In this document: positions 15,257 to 22,801 of the stretch, piece after piece
Layout: each line of letters opens with the position of its first letter
Numbering within the stretch: the first letter of the stretch is position 1
NCBI GenBank assembly: GCA_013152695.1
Contig: JAADFV010000325.1
Coordinates: forward strand, 1-22,801
DNA length: 22,801 nt
Source of the DNA: Chloroflexota bacterium
GTDB lineage: Bacteria; Chloroflexota; Anaerolineae; J102
Direction: 5' to 3'
Notes under the pieces: generated by a model
The model's database searches: none
What the model was told of the DNA's origin: nothing
The model's input: the letters and a program-made list of their open reading frames with translations, nothing else
Translations under genes and position numbers: made by a program

Positions 15257-15362
15257 CCGAAGCGGGTCTACACGTAACCCCGCCCACTGCATCTTTGCCT
15301 AAGAGGTATTAGGATCAGGCTGACACCCTTCTCCCTCATCCGACGACCTCTACCCCCACGCG

Positions 15363-17669
15363 ATGACCACCCTCACATCTTCCTCTCCCCCGTCTCTGGC
15401 CACTTCAGCACCGCGAATTGGAACGCGCCAGGCGATAGATTTTGCTCTCCTCACCTTCATGCTGACCAATTTGGCCTGGTCCATGGTCTCCGCCCAGTGG
15501 AGTTCGGGCCTGGAACAGCTTTTTCCGGTGGTTATATTAGCATCACTTGCGGGCACACTCATCGCCTTGTCGGGATTCGGGCGGGGATTTGCCACACTCT
15601 ATAGCCTCATCGTCGGCTCAGCCACAATTCTGTTTAGCCTTTCGCGGTTGGCACCTGCTGGTCTCAACGGGCAGGAGCGCGTTTATCATATTCTCACCCG
15701 CCTGTATGTTTGGATGCAGGCAGCCCTAACCCCACAACCACTCGCCGATAATCTTGTTTTTGTGCTGATCCTGGCAATCTTGATGTGGATATTGGCCTTT
15801 GGTGCGACCTGGGCCTACTTTCGGGAGCAGGAAAAGTGGCAGGCCATCCTTCCCACAGGACTGGCCATGCTTGTCAACCTCTACTACGCTCCGCCCCAGC
15901 TCAACGCTTACTTCGTACTCTATCTCTTCTCTGCCATCCTCTTGCTCATACGTGCCACCCTGAGCGAGCACGAACGCGAATGGCGACAGGCGCACGTTTT
16001 CTTTCCTTTTGACATCAGTTTTGATTTTATGCGTGATGGGGTTCTTTTCGCTCTCTTCGTTATCATCACCGCCTGGGTGTTGCCGACCAGCATGTCCCAA
16101 GGCAAAATGAGTGCTTTACTCGACCCTTTGCAAAAACCGTGGCAGCAGTTTCAACAAGAATGGGATAAACTTTTCAGCACCCTGAACTACGGGCGCACAG
16201 TGGGTGTTCCCAGCTTCGGCACCAGCCTGGCATTGGGCGGTCCGCGTACGGTGACCGATGAACTGATCATGGATGTCGATACGCCAGTAGACCGCTATTA
16301 TCGGGCCGCGGTCTACGATACCTACCTGCCCGGCGGCTGGGTGTTACGCCAATCTGTGGGCATTAAAATTGGACAAGAAGCCATTGTTTTGCCGACCTAT
16401 AAAGCACGCCTCATTATCACAGAAACGATCACAACCTACCAACCTGGCAACGTCCTCTTTGCTGCGCCTCAGCCTATCGCCGTGGAACTACCGGCGGATG
16501 CGCGGGTATTGCTCCTCGAACCCGAAGAAACGACATCTGACGAGACAGCACCGCCTAAAGGCGAGTATGCGATGCTGGTTTCGCAACGCTCCCTTCGGGC
16601 CGGCGACAGCTATGTCGTCCACAGCGCTATTGCTATTCCAACCATCGCAGAACTCCGGAGCGACCATAGCAACTACCCACAGAGCATTCGTGAGCGCTAT
16701 CTCCAATTACCCGATACGGTTCCCCCACGTGTCTTCGATCTGACAGAAGATATCGTAAAAAATCTTGATAATCCTTATGACAGGGCCAAACAGATCGAGA
16801 CCTTTTTACGTGGCTACGCCTACAACGACCAGATCCCGGGGCCGGTGCCCGGGCAGGATGCTGTGGATTACTTCCTTTTCGAGGAACGGCAGGGCTATTG
16901 TAACTACTATGCCAGCAGTATGGTAGTCATGTTACGGCATCTTGGCATTCCTGCGCGCCTTGCTGCCGGCTACGCGACAGGTGAATATCAGGAAGCCACG
17001 GGCCTCTATCGTATCCGTGACCGTGATTCGCATACCTGGGTCGAAGTCTATTTCCCGACCTATGGCTGGGTTGAGTTCGAACCCACGGCTTCCGAGCCAG
17101 TCTTACCGCGGCCTGCAGGTACAGCTCCTGCCGACGAGGATAAGGGGACAAATCCCGGCACTGGTGCGGGGGACTTAAACCCTGATAAAGAAAATAACAT
17201 CCCCTTGCCCGACGAAGTCGGTCTTAATTCTAGCAAAACGACTACCTTCAAGTGGCTTAATCAAAATCTCGGTATTATCCTCTTACTTGGTTCCATCATC
17301 GGCATTCTCTTGGTGTCGATATGGAGCGTGCGGCGTCTGCAAAGACCGCAAAGAGGTCGTCGTCCTTTCATGCGTACGGTACCGCCTGAATTCAGCTCCC
17401 GCCTCTGGCACAAACTCATGCGCTGGTGCCGACGTCTGGGCATCAGCCCAAGCCCCAGCCTCACTCCCTACGAACAGGCTGCACTCATGCGCCAGACCCT
17501 GCCCCAGGCAGGGGCCAAAATCACGACCATTGCCGAACTGTACGCGCGCGATCTCTACAGTCCCTACGAAATCACGCCCACCGATGCCAGTGAAGCCCAG
17601 CTTTCCTGGCTCGAGCTCCGCCCTCTGCTCTGGAAACGGTGGCTACGACAACGCCTGCATCTTAAATAG
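15363..17669 (+). CDS. Transglutaminase-like membrane protein (DUF3488/TgpA type, DUF4129-like tail)
   Basis: A 768-residue membrane protein with the TgpA layout. About six N-terminal membrane spans lie within residues 25-245, then an extracytoplasmic region holds a transglutaminase core at about 455-580. After a Pro/Asp/Asn-rich linker, one span (about 636-655) leads to a cytosolic C-terminal DUF4129-like segment. The catalytic Cys513 is in RQGYCNYYASSMV, His557 in RDSHTWVEVYFP, and the acidic residue is probably Glu573 in WVEFEPT. TgpA-like proteins are thought to act on envelope proteins or peptidoglycan-linked peptides as transglutaminases or peptidases; the substrate here is unknown. Such genes are often beside MoxR-ATPase and DUF58 genes, and neither is present. 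No Shine-Dalgarno precedes the ATG, but an in-frame TGA about 40 nt upstream and the lack of other start codons make this start the best one. Confidence 0.9.
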   Translation: MTTLTSSSPPSLATSAPRIGTRQAIDFALLTFMLTNLAWSMVSAQWSSGLEQLFPVVILASLAGTLIALSGFGRGFATLYSLIVGSATILFSLSRLAPAGLNGQERVYHILTRLYVWMQAALTPQPLADNLVFVLILAILMWILAFGATWAYFREQEKWQAILPTGLAMLVNLYYAPPQLNAYFVLYLFSAILLLIRATLSEHEREWRQAHVFFPFDISFDFMRDGVLFALFVIITAWVLPTSMSQGKMSALLDPLQKPWQQFQQEWDKLFSTLNYGRTVGVPSFGTSLALGGPRTVTDELIMDVDTPVDRYYRAAVYDTYLPGGWVLRQSVGIKIGQEAIVLPTYKARLIITETITTYQPGNVLFAAPQPIAVELPADARVLLLEPEETTSDETAPPKGEYAMLVSQRSLRAGDSYVVHSAIAIPTIAELRSDHSNYPQSIRERYLQLPDTVPPRVFDLTEDIVKNLDNPYDRAKQIETFLRGYAYNDQIPGPVPGQDAVDYFLFEERQGYCNYYASSMVVMLRHLGIPARLAAGYATGEYQEATGLYRIRDRDSHTWVEVYFPTYGWVEFEPTASEPVLPRPAGTAPADEDKGTNPGTGAGDLNPDKENNIPLPDEVGLNSSKTTTFKWLNQNLGIILLLGSIIGILLVSIWSVRRLQRPQRGRRPFMRTVPPEFSSRLWHKLMRWCRRLGISPSPSLTPYEQAALMRQTLPQAGAKITTIAELYARDLYSPYEITPTDASEAQLSWLELRPLLWKRWLRQRLHLK

Positions 17670-17686
17670 CCGCTGATGACGGCGCT

Positions 17687-17715
17687 TTGTGAGGCACACA
17701 GCCTTCGGGTATAAT
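17687..17715 (+). promoter_or_regulatory. Promoter of the MBL-TPR operon
   Basis: TTGTGA (17687-17692, 4 of 6) and a perfect TATAAT (17710-17715) are exactly 17 nt apart. It begins 18 nt after the stop of the preceding gene. Expected transcription start is near 17722, about 60 nt before the mini-ORF. Confidence 0.7.
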
Positions 17716-17782
17716 GCGGACACAGAGGAACGTTAGTTCGCCTTATTACTCCCTACGTCCTTCCCAAGAGGGGAGGATAGTC

Positions 17783-17794
17783 ATGTTTCACTAA
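17783..17794 (+). other. Three-codon reading frame with strong ribosome site (Met-Phe-His-stop)
   Basis: GGGGAGGA ends about 6 nt before ATG TTT CAC TAA. This is the best ribosome site in the MBL leader, yet the frame closes at once. The ATG is in the same frame as the MBL gene, which starts 27 nt later (17810) with little of its own ribosome site. It may be a start-stop element that feeds reinitiation, or the scar of a nonsense change that cut off a former N-terminus. Confidence 0.5.
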
Positions 17795-17809
17795 CTTGAG
17801 TTGATATTT

Positions 17810-18457
17810 ATGGAAATTACCTGGTATGGTTTGTCCTGTTTTCGCTTACGCAGTCGGGCCCTGACAGTGGTGGCTGATCCCTTCGATGAGTCGATAGGCT
17901 ATGCCCTGCCGCGGATGCGCGCCAATGTGGTGACGGTCAGTCACCAGGCCCCGGGCCACAACAATGTGGCGGTGGTGCGAAGCCCCGATCACATCTTTGT
18001 GGGACCTGGCGAGTATGAAATCAACGGTGTCTACATTCAGGGAGTCACCACTTATCACAAAGGAAAGGTTGGAGAGCGAGAACGCAACATTGCCTTCATT
18101 TATCACTTCGAGGATCTTGTCATTGCCCACCTTGGTGATATCGGTATGTTACCTGATCGAGAACAGATCGAATTGCTGAGTGAGGCAGATTTGTTGTTAC
18201 TGCCCGTAGGTGGGGGTGATACCCTCGATGCGGCCCAAGCTGTGGAGGTCGTTACTGCCCTCGAACCGAGAATTGTCATTCCCATGCACTACGCTCAACC
18301 AGGTATTCAGCTCCAACTTGACAGTGTCGAAAAATTCTTGAAAGAGATGGGCGTTCCTACCCCCGAACCCTTGCCCGCCCTCAAGTTAAAGGCCTCAAAC
18401 CTGGTTGGAGAAGAGACAGAAGTCATTCTGCTTGCCCCCCAAGGAGGAAACGAATGA
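17810..18457 (+). CDS. MBL-fold (metallo-beta-lactamase superfamily) protein, UlaG-like, with altered metal motif
   Basis: A 215-residue protein with the order and length of the UlaG-like branch of metal-dependent hydrolases (opening MEITWYGLSCFRL, then VVADPF). The first metal motif reads SHQAPGH (44-50). His45 and His50 fit the outer histidines of HxHxDH, but the middle His and the Asp are Ala47 and Gly49. Later motifs are present: His83, AHLGD (His107, Asp110) and IPMHY (His160). It may bind one metal, bind metals differently, or have lost activity. ATG 17810 is chosen over TTG 17801 because it matches the usual N-terminus; both have poor ribosome sites. The gene overlaps the TPR lipoprotein gene by 4 bp, so the two are coupled. 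Substrate unknown. Confidence 0.85.
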   Translation: MEITWYGLSCFRLRSRALTVVADPFDESIGYALPRMRANVVTVSHQAPGHNNVAVVRSPDHIFVGPGEYEINGVYIQGVTTYHKGKVGERERNIAFIYHFEDLVIAHLGDIGMLPDREQIELLSEADLLLLPVGGGDTLDAAQAVEVVTALEPRIVIPMHYAQPGIQLQLDSVEKFLKEMGVPTPEPLPALKLKASNLVGEETEVILLAPQGGNE

Positions 18458-19143
18458 GCAAACACTTATGGCGCCTGATGATTATTGCTCTTATCGTGCT
18501 TTTGGCTGCCTGTGGTGGAAAATCCAAAGAAACACCGGCGGCAACAGCACCGGATAGTGCTAATGGCAGCCCTGCTGATGCCCAAACCCTTGTCACAGAG
18601 GGCCAATCTGCCTTGAATGCCGGGAATCTGGATGAGGCCATCGAGAAATTCCAGGCAGCCGCGGCAATCAGCCCTAGCCTCGATGCCTATTTTGGCCTGG
18701 GAAATGCTTACACCCGCCAAAACAAGCTCACAGAAGCGATGAATGCTTACCAGCAGGCTCTGGCCATCAACCCGAATCATGCTGCCACACTCTCAAATTT
18801 GGGCGTGGTGTATTACCAATTGGGAAAACTGAGTGAAGCAAAAGAGACCTTCAGCAAAGCCCTGGATGTGAGCCCTGACGATGCCGCTACCCATTACTTG
18901 TTAGGGGCCACTTATCTGCAGATGGGTGATACCAATGCGGCAGAAAAATCATTCAAAAAAGCTTTGAGCATCGATCCAACCTTGCCCGAAGCACATTTCG
19001 GCATGGGGATGCTCTACCGCATGCAGGGCGATACGGCCAAGGCTATCAGTGAGTTCGAAACCTTCCTTGCCGGCCCCCCTGCCCAAGACCCACGCGCCAA
19101 GGGTGAAGCAGAAAAAATTCTGAAAGAGTTGAAGGGAGAATAA
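18454..19143 (+). CDS. TPR-repeat lipoprotein
   Basis: A 229-residue exported lipoprotein. The signal peptide has positive residues (Lys3, Arg7), a hydrophobic core and a lipobox LLAAC with Cys20 as the lipidated residue. A Thr/Pro/Ser-rich spacer to about residue 43 follows. Then come about five tetratricopeptide repeats from 45 to 223, with the usual motif of A/G at repeat positions 8 and 20 and Pro near the end (for example ALAINPNHAATLSNLGVVYY). TPR arrays bind other proteins, so this is likely a surface-anchored assembly factor. A good ribosome site (AAGGAGGAAACGA) overlaps the end of the MBL gene. A strong terminator follows 11 nt after the stop. Its partner is unknown. Confidence 0.9.
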   Translation: MSKHLWRLMIIALIVLLAACGGKSKETPAATAPDSANGSPADAQTLVTEGQSALNAGNLDEAIEKFQAAAAISPSLDAYFGLGNAYTRQNKLTEAMNAYQQALAINPNHAATLSNLGVVYYQLGKLSEAKETFSKALDVSPDDAATHYLLGATYLQMGDTNAAEKSFKKALSIDPTLPEAHFGMGMLYRMQGDTAKAISEFETFLAGPPAQDPRAKGEAEKILKELKGE

Positions 19144-19154
19144 TCCTTTCACCC

Positions 19155-19191
19155 AAAAAGCCTGATCAGATTCGGACTGATCAGGCTTTTT
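19155..19191. terminator. Bidirectional intrinsic terminator
   Basis: AAAAAGCCTGATCAG (19155-19169) and CTGATCAGGCTTTTT (19177-19191) form a perfect stem with a 7-nt loop (ATTCGGA). A T-run follows on the plus strand (six T) and on the minus strand (five T). It closes the MBL-TPR operon 11 nt after its stop and can serve the convergent clpC-type gene ending at 19261. Confidence 0.9.
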
Positions 19192-19260
19192 TATCAGAGA
19201 AAGGTGGGCTACAAGCCTTACACTGGTGAAATCTTGCTGGCTGCCGCAGCAGTTCTCCCT

Positions 19261-21783
19261 TTAAGATGAATTGCGTTCCATGTTCATGGGGAGATCGACA
19301 GCAATAGGAGGTCGTTCTCCCTTGCTGAAACTGAGTTCGGCCTTTTTCAAGACCTCTCTTTCTGCCGTCTCATCAATATTGGCATCGATGATCACCAGAT
19401 CGCCGGTGGCAAATTCGCCTCGGAGCAGTCTCTTGCTAAGAGGGCTTTCGATGGTGCGTTGTAAGACCCGACGAAGGGGGCGTGCACCGTATTCGGGGTC
19501 ATAGCCTTTGGCTGCCAGCACTCGCCTTGCCCGCTCGGTAAGCTCGATATCGACGGTCAGTTCGGCCAAACGTTCTGCAATTTCGGCAACTTGAAGATCG
19601 ACAATTTCTAGAACTTGCTCCGGTGTAAGGACATGGAAGGGGATAATTTCGTCGATACGATTGAGGAACTCGGGACGAAAAGTGCGTTTGAGATCACGTT
19701 GAATATCGGCCAGGAGACGTTCTTCGTTGACATTACGATCGCTGCGGAAACCCAAAGAACGTGTATCCGAAACGCGGCGTGAGCCCACATTGGTGGTCAT
19801 GATTATGACGGTGTTGCGAAAATCAACCGTACGTCCATGTCCGTCGGTGAGACGGCCATCTTCGAGGATTTGCAAGAGGGTGTTCCAGACTTCGGGATGG
19901 GCTTTTTCGATTTCATCGAAGAGGATAATCTGGTAGGGACGGCGGCGAATGGCCTCGGTCAGTTGCCCCCCATCATCATAGCCCACATAGCCGGGGGGCG
20001 AGCCCATCAAACGGCTGACAGTGTGCGCCTCGCGGTATTCGCTCATATCGATGCGCAGGAGCGCGTCTTCGTCATCGAAAAGATACTCGGCGAGAGCGCG
20101 GGCCAATTCAGTCTTGCCAACCCCGGTGGGGCCCAGGAAGATGAAGGAACCAATGGGGCGGCGGGGGTCTTTGAGACCGGCGCGAGAGCGTCGAATGGCA
20201 TCAGAAATGGCGACAATGGCCTCATGTTGGCCAATGATGCGTCGATGCAGGAATTCTTCCATGCGTAACAGCTTGTCGGTTTCCGATTCTAGCATCTGGC
20301 TGACGGGGATGCCGGTCCAGGCATGGACGAGTTGGGCAATATCCTCTTCATCGACAATGCCGTCCAGGCCAGCCTGCTCATGCCAGGCTGCGAGCTTGAT
20401 TTTATATTCCTTTTCTAAACGAATAGCTTCGGTTTTGAGCTGTGCCGCATTTTCGTAATCCCGGTGCGCCCACGCCTGCTCTTCTTGGGCTTTGACTTCG
20501 TCGAGTTGTCTTTGCAGGGCTTTGAGCTTATCGGGTTGCGTATGCATGGCTACACGCAGTTTGGCACCAGCCTCATCGATTAAGTCGATGGCTTTGTCAG
20601 GAAGATGGCGTTCGCTCACATACCGATGCGAAAGCCGGACGGCGGAACGTAAGGCTTCATCGGTGTAGTGGACTTGATGGTGCTCTTCGTAGCGCCCGCG
20701 CAACCCTTGCAAGATTTCAACGGTTTCCTCAATGCTGGGTTCATCGACCCAAATGGGGGCAAAGCGACGCTCGAGGGCAGCATCGCGTTCGATATTTTGG
20801 CGAAATTCGTCGGGGGTAGTGGCACCGATCACGCGCAGTTCGCCTCGCGCCAGGGCGGGCTTCATCATGTTGCTGGCATCCATGGCGCCGGTGGCTGCGC
20901 CCGCGCCCACTACCGTGTGTAGCTCGTCCACAAAAAGGATGATTTCACCATTCGATTCGCGCACTTCATCCATGACGGCTTTCAAGCGCTCTTCGAATTC
21001 GCCGCGAAAACGGGTGCCGGCAATCATGGCGCCCAAATCCAAAGCCATGATGCGTTTACCGCTGAGTAGATCGGGGATGTCGTTATGAATGATACGTTGG
21101 GCCAGACCCTCGACGATGGCCGTTTTGCCCACACCGGCCTCCCCGATAAGGACGGGGTTGTTCTTGGTGCGCCGGCTGAGAATCTGGATGACACGTAGAA
21201 TTTCGGACTCTCGGCCAATAACCGGGTCTAGTTTGTCTTCGGCGGCTAAGGCAGTAAGATCACGGGCAAATTTCTCGAGAACACGGAATCGCGATTCAGA
21301 TCGAGGATCGTCGATGGTCTTCCCCTGCCGGAGTTCTTCGATGGCTCGCTTGACACTGTCCTTGCTGATCCGATTGTTCTTGAGGATGGCAGCGGTAGGG
21401 GTATTACGTTCGCTGAGGATGGCGAGAAATAGATGTTCGGTAGAAATGTATTGATCCCCCAAACGGTCTGCCTCTTGCATGGCAATTTGGTTGACACGAT
21501 GGAGGCGAGGGGTGATGTAAATCTGGCCAGGTGCGCCGACGTTGATATTGGGACCGCCCGATTTTGGGGCTCGATCGAGAACGGCTTTCACCTGTGCATG
21601 CATGTGGTCAGGATCGATGTCGAGCTGTGTCAAGATCTGTCTGACCATGCCCTCAGGTTGTTCGAGTAAAGCCAGGAGCAGGTGTTCGGTATCAGCCTGG
21701 CTGTGCTGAAAACGATGAAGTATTTCGTAGGCGCGCATGAGCGCGTCCTGAGCTCGTTCTGTGTATTTTTCGAATTGCATCAT
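19261..21783 (-). CDS. clpC: ClpC-type AAA+ unfoldase (ATP-dependent Clp protease ATP-binding subunit)
   Basis: An 840-residue class I Clp/Hsp100 ATPase, of typical ClpC length. An N-terminal double Clp-N repeat (about 4-150) comes first. AAA domain 1 has Walker A GEAGVGKT (214-221) and Walker B ILFVDE (282-287). A short middle segment (about 415-462) carries a UVR-like motif ([10 protein letters not shown]), which marks ClpC rather than ClpB. AAA domain 2 has GPTGVGKT (551-558) and ILFDE (620-624). The loop LGF at 677-679 is the expected ClpP docking tripeptide, so it should feed unfolded substrates to ClpP, which is not in this window. Two ATGs are adjacent at the start (21783 and 21780), with a poor ribosome site. 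No complete CIRCE or CtsR operator was found upstream, and mcsA/mcsB/ctsR are absent. Confidence 0.95.
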   Translation of the reverse strand: MMQFEKYTERAQDALMRAYEILHRFQHSQADTEHLLLALLEQPEGMVRQILTQLDIDPDHMHAQVKAVLDRAPKSGGPNINVGAPGQIYITPRLHRVNQIAMQEADRLGDQYISTEHLFLAILSERNTPTAAILKNNRISKDSVKRAIEELRQGKTIDDPRSESRFRVLEKFARDLTALAAEDKLDPVIGRESEILRVIQILSRRTKNNPVLIGEAGVGKTAIVEGLAQRIIHNDIPDLLSGKRIMALDLGAMIAGTRFRGEFEERLKAVMDEVRESNGEIILFVDELHTVVGAGAATGAMDASNMMKPALARGELRVIGATTPDEFRQNIERDAALERRFAPIWVDEPSIEETVEILQGLRGRYEEHHQVHYTDEALRSAVRLSHRYVSERHLPDKAIDLIDEAGAKLRVAMHTQPDKLKALQRQLDEVKAQEEQAWAHRDYENAAQLKTEAIRLEKEYKIKLAAWHEQAGLDGIVDEEDIAQLVHAWTGIPVSQMLESETDKLLRMEEFLHRRIIGQHEAIVAISDAIRRSRAGLKDPRRPIGSFIFLGPTGVGKTELARALAEYLFDDEDALLRIDMSEYREAHTVSRLMGSPPGYVGYDDGGQLTEAIRRRPYQIILFDEIEKAHPEVWNTLLQILEDGRLTDGHGRTVDFRNTVIIMTTNVGSRRVSDTRSLGFRSDRNVNEERLLADIQRDLKRTFRPEFLNRIDEIIPFHVLTPEQVLEIVDLQVAEIAERLAELTVDIELTERARRVLAAKGYDPEYGARPLRRVLQRTIESPLSKRLLRGEFATGDLVIIDANIDETAEREVLKKAELSFSKGERPPIAVDLPMNMERNSS

Positions 21784-21843
21784 AATTGCTTGTTTCTCTT
21801 AGTGAGGAACATATTTTATCTTCAGTATCTTTGGAAGTAGAAA

Positions 21844-21872
21844 GGGGGAGGGGTATATTTTGGGGGGAGGGG
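21844..21872 (+). other. G-quadruplex-capable G-tract upstream of clpC
   Basis: Four runs of 5, 4, 6 and 4 G are separated by A, an 8-nt TATATTTT and A. The pattern fits a G-quadruplex on the plus strand, which is the template strand for the minus-strand clpC gene, 61 nt before its start codon. The mRNA would carry the C-rich complement. Confidence 0.45.
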
Positions 21873-22033
21873 AAACTATCTATTCTCTTTTGACTTTACT
21901 GCAATCAGGGCTAGAAGATGGTAGGGGATAACCCAATCCTACCAAAGTCATATAGAATTCAAATAATTCGCTATTACACATCATGATAGACATGCTTGAT
22001 AAGTAAGCGGCAGAGGGAAATAAACGCCATCCT

Positions 22034-22801
22034 TTATTGCAGATAGAGATTGCTGAAGGTGGTAGGACGGCCCCAGGTCATGCCGGGAGTCTGCATGAGA
22101 ATGGTTTCTTGGGCGGCAGAGCCAGGAGTATCATTGTCGCTGGCGGTGACAGCATAGCCAAAAACCTGCCCTGCCCGAGCCTGTATACCGAAGATCGACC
22201 AGGGGATTGCTGCTTCAAGCCGGTACCCCTGACCGGCGGGTTGGGCGGCAATGCGGATTTGACTGTTCCAGTCAGGGCGACGTGTGGGATACCAGATCAC
22301 AGCTTCGGGCTGAATCGTATTGAAGTTTCCCGGTGAGAAACCGATCTGGAAGTCATCACTATTGATTCTGTCGTCATCAAAATCCCCAGCAAGATCGGTA
22401 TCCAGCCAGAGTTCGATTTCATCGCCATTGAAGAGATCGTAGCTCCGTAGTTCCTGAACGTGTTGGTCATCATTGACGGCCACAGCCAAATAAAGGTATT
22501 GCTGATCCCAGGCTAACCAGGCTTCGACCGCGAGATCGTCGACACCGGTATAATTGGTGACACCGGCTTGGACAACAGGTAAGGTGAAGGAAGGGTATCC
22601 CTGCCAGTCGTCGAGATTGCCATCGATGCTGATGCCGTGGGCGGGCAGGGCGATGTAGTCACCGCCATTTCTGCGCAGGGGGCCGGCATAGGGGGTAGGA
22701 GTGGGGGTAGCGGTTGGTTCAGGGGTTGGGGTTGGGCTAGGTGTAGGAGTAACTGTCGGGGTAGAAGTAGCAGTGGGGGTAACGGTTGGAGTAGGGCTAG
22801 G
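22034..22801 (-). CDS. Exported protein C-terminus with Thr/Pro linker and CBM9-like domain (runs off right edge)
   Basis: The last 255 codons of a protein whose start lies beyond the window. The visible N-terminal part, about 42 residues, is a low-complexity Thr/Pro linker (TPTPTP with Ser, Val and Ala) ending PYAGPLRR. A single domain of about 200 residues follows, opening ISIDGNLDDWQGYPSF and continuing YLYLAVAVNDD, NGDEIELWLDTD and YRLEAAIPWSIFG. These are the usual strands of CBM9-like (carbohydrate-binding/DOMON-related) domains. The frame stays open to the window edge, so a shorter start near 22489 (TTG, inside a beta strand) is not the gene start. It is probably surface-exposed and sugar-binding; the missing N-terminal part may be catalytic. 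Confidence 0.85.
   Translation of the reverse strand, partial: PSPTPTVTPTATSTPTVTPTPSPTPTPEPTATPTPTPYAGPLRRNGGDYIALPAHGISIDGNLDDWQGYPSFTLPVVQAGVTNYTGVDDLAVEAWLAWDQQYLYLAVAVNDDQHVQELRSYDLFNGDEIELWLDTDLAGDFDDDRINSDDFQIGFSPGNFNTIQPEAVIWYPTRRPDWNSQIRIAAQPAGQGYRLEAAIPWSIFGIQARAGQVFGYAVTASDNDTPGSAAQETILMQTPGMTWGRPTTFSNLYLQ

Larger units (their letters stand above)
15035..15362. other. Divergent intergenic control region (328 bp)
   Basis: No gene is supported here; the minus-strand open frame 15287-15045 has no ribosome site or recognisable content. The region separates the M42 operon from the divergent transglutaminase-like gene and holds two oppositely directed promoter candidates that overlap at 15228-15241. 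Confidence 0.6.

Noticed and set aside
15045..15287. Open frame of 80 codons on the minus strand upstream of the M42 operon
   Set aside because: No ribosome site or recognisable motif, and it covers the divergent promoter candidates.
21784..22033. CtsR or CIRCE operator before clpC
   Set aside because: Only a single GTCAAA half-site is visible on the minus strand; no tandem heptad and no TTAGCACTC-N9-GAGTGCTAA inverted repeat.
22034..22489. Separate small 151-codon gene
   Set aside because: The frame is open from 22801 through this stretch, and the proposed start lies within a beta strand of the CBM9-like domain, so it is part of a longer gene.
22680..22801. Minisatellite-like repeat at the right edge
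   Set aside because: It is the codon pattern of an in-frame Thr/Pro linker and not an independent DNA repeat.

Overview
The window is compact bacterial DNA of intermediate GC. No rRNA, tRNA, CRISPR array, phage gene or transposase was seen. The gene set suggests a Chloroflexota lineage, perhaps Anaerolineae or a relative: DUF2085 and DUF4013 membrane proteins, very large GT39-like membrane glycosyltransferases with a beta-sandwich tail, Thr/Pro-linker exported proteins with a CBM9-like domain, an AmmeMemoRadiSam pair, and several M42 peptidase paralogues. This placement is an inference from gene content. No marker gene in the window settles it.

Layout from left to right. Positions 1-2362 (minus strand) hold a monoacylglycerol-lipase-like hydrolase, an aldo/keto reductase and the N-terminal part of argH, which runs off the left edge. 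Positions 2463-4414 (minus) hold a DUF4013 and a DUF2085 membrane protein. Positions 4415-5055 form a gene-free island with a 15-bp palindrome and three related copies of a roughly 26-bp repeat. Positions 5056-9660 (plus) encode one 1534-residue membrane protein made of two tandem GT39-like modules and a C-terminal beta-sandwich-like domain. Positions 9732-11824 (plus) form an operon of a universal stress protein, a MEMO1-family protein (AmrB) and an AMMECR1 protein (AmrA), behind a near-consensus promoter and a foldable leader. Only 7 bp away and converging on it, 15034-11832 (minus) is an operon of three consecutive M42 metallo-aminopeptidases with 4-bp and 3-bp junctions. A divergent, partly overlapping promoter pair at 15213-15256 may serve the M42 operon and the transglutaminase-like membrane protein at 15363-17669. 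Positions 17687-19143 (plus) carry a promoter, an unusual three-codon reading frame, an MBL-fold protein and a TPR lipoprotein, closed by a strong bidirectional terminator. Positions 21783-19261 (minus) encode a ClpC-type AAA+ unfoldase. The right edge (22801-22034, minus) is the C-terminal part of an exported protein with a Thr/Pro linker and a CBM9-like domain.

Recurring themes are protein quality control and peptide turnover (ClpC, three M42 peptidases, stress protein) and cell-envelope work (GT39-like protein, transglutaminase-like protein, lipoprotein, CBM9-like protein). The points most worth a second look are the duplicated glycosyltransferase, the triple M42 operon facing the AmmeMemo pair without its radical-SAM partner, the in-frame mini-ORF before the MBL gene, and the repeat island.
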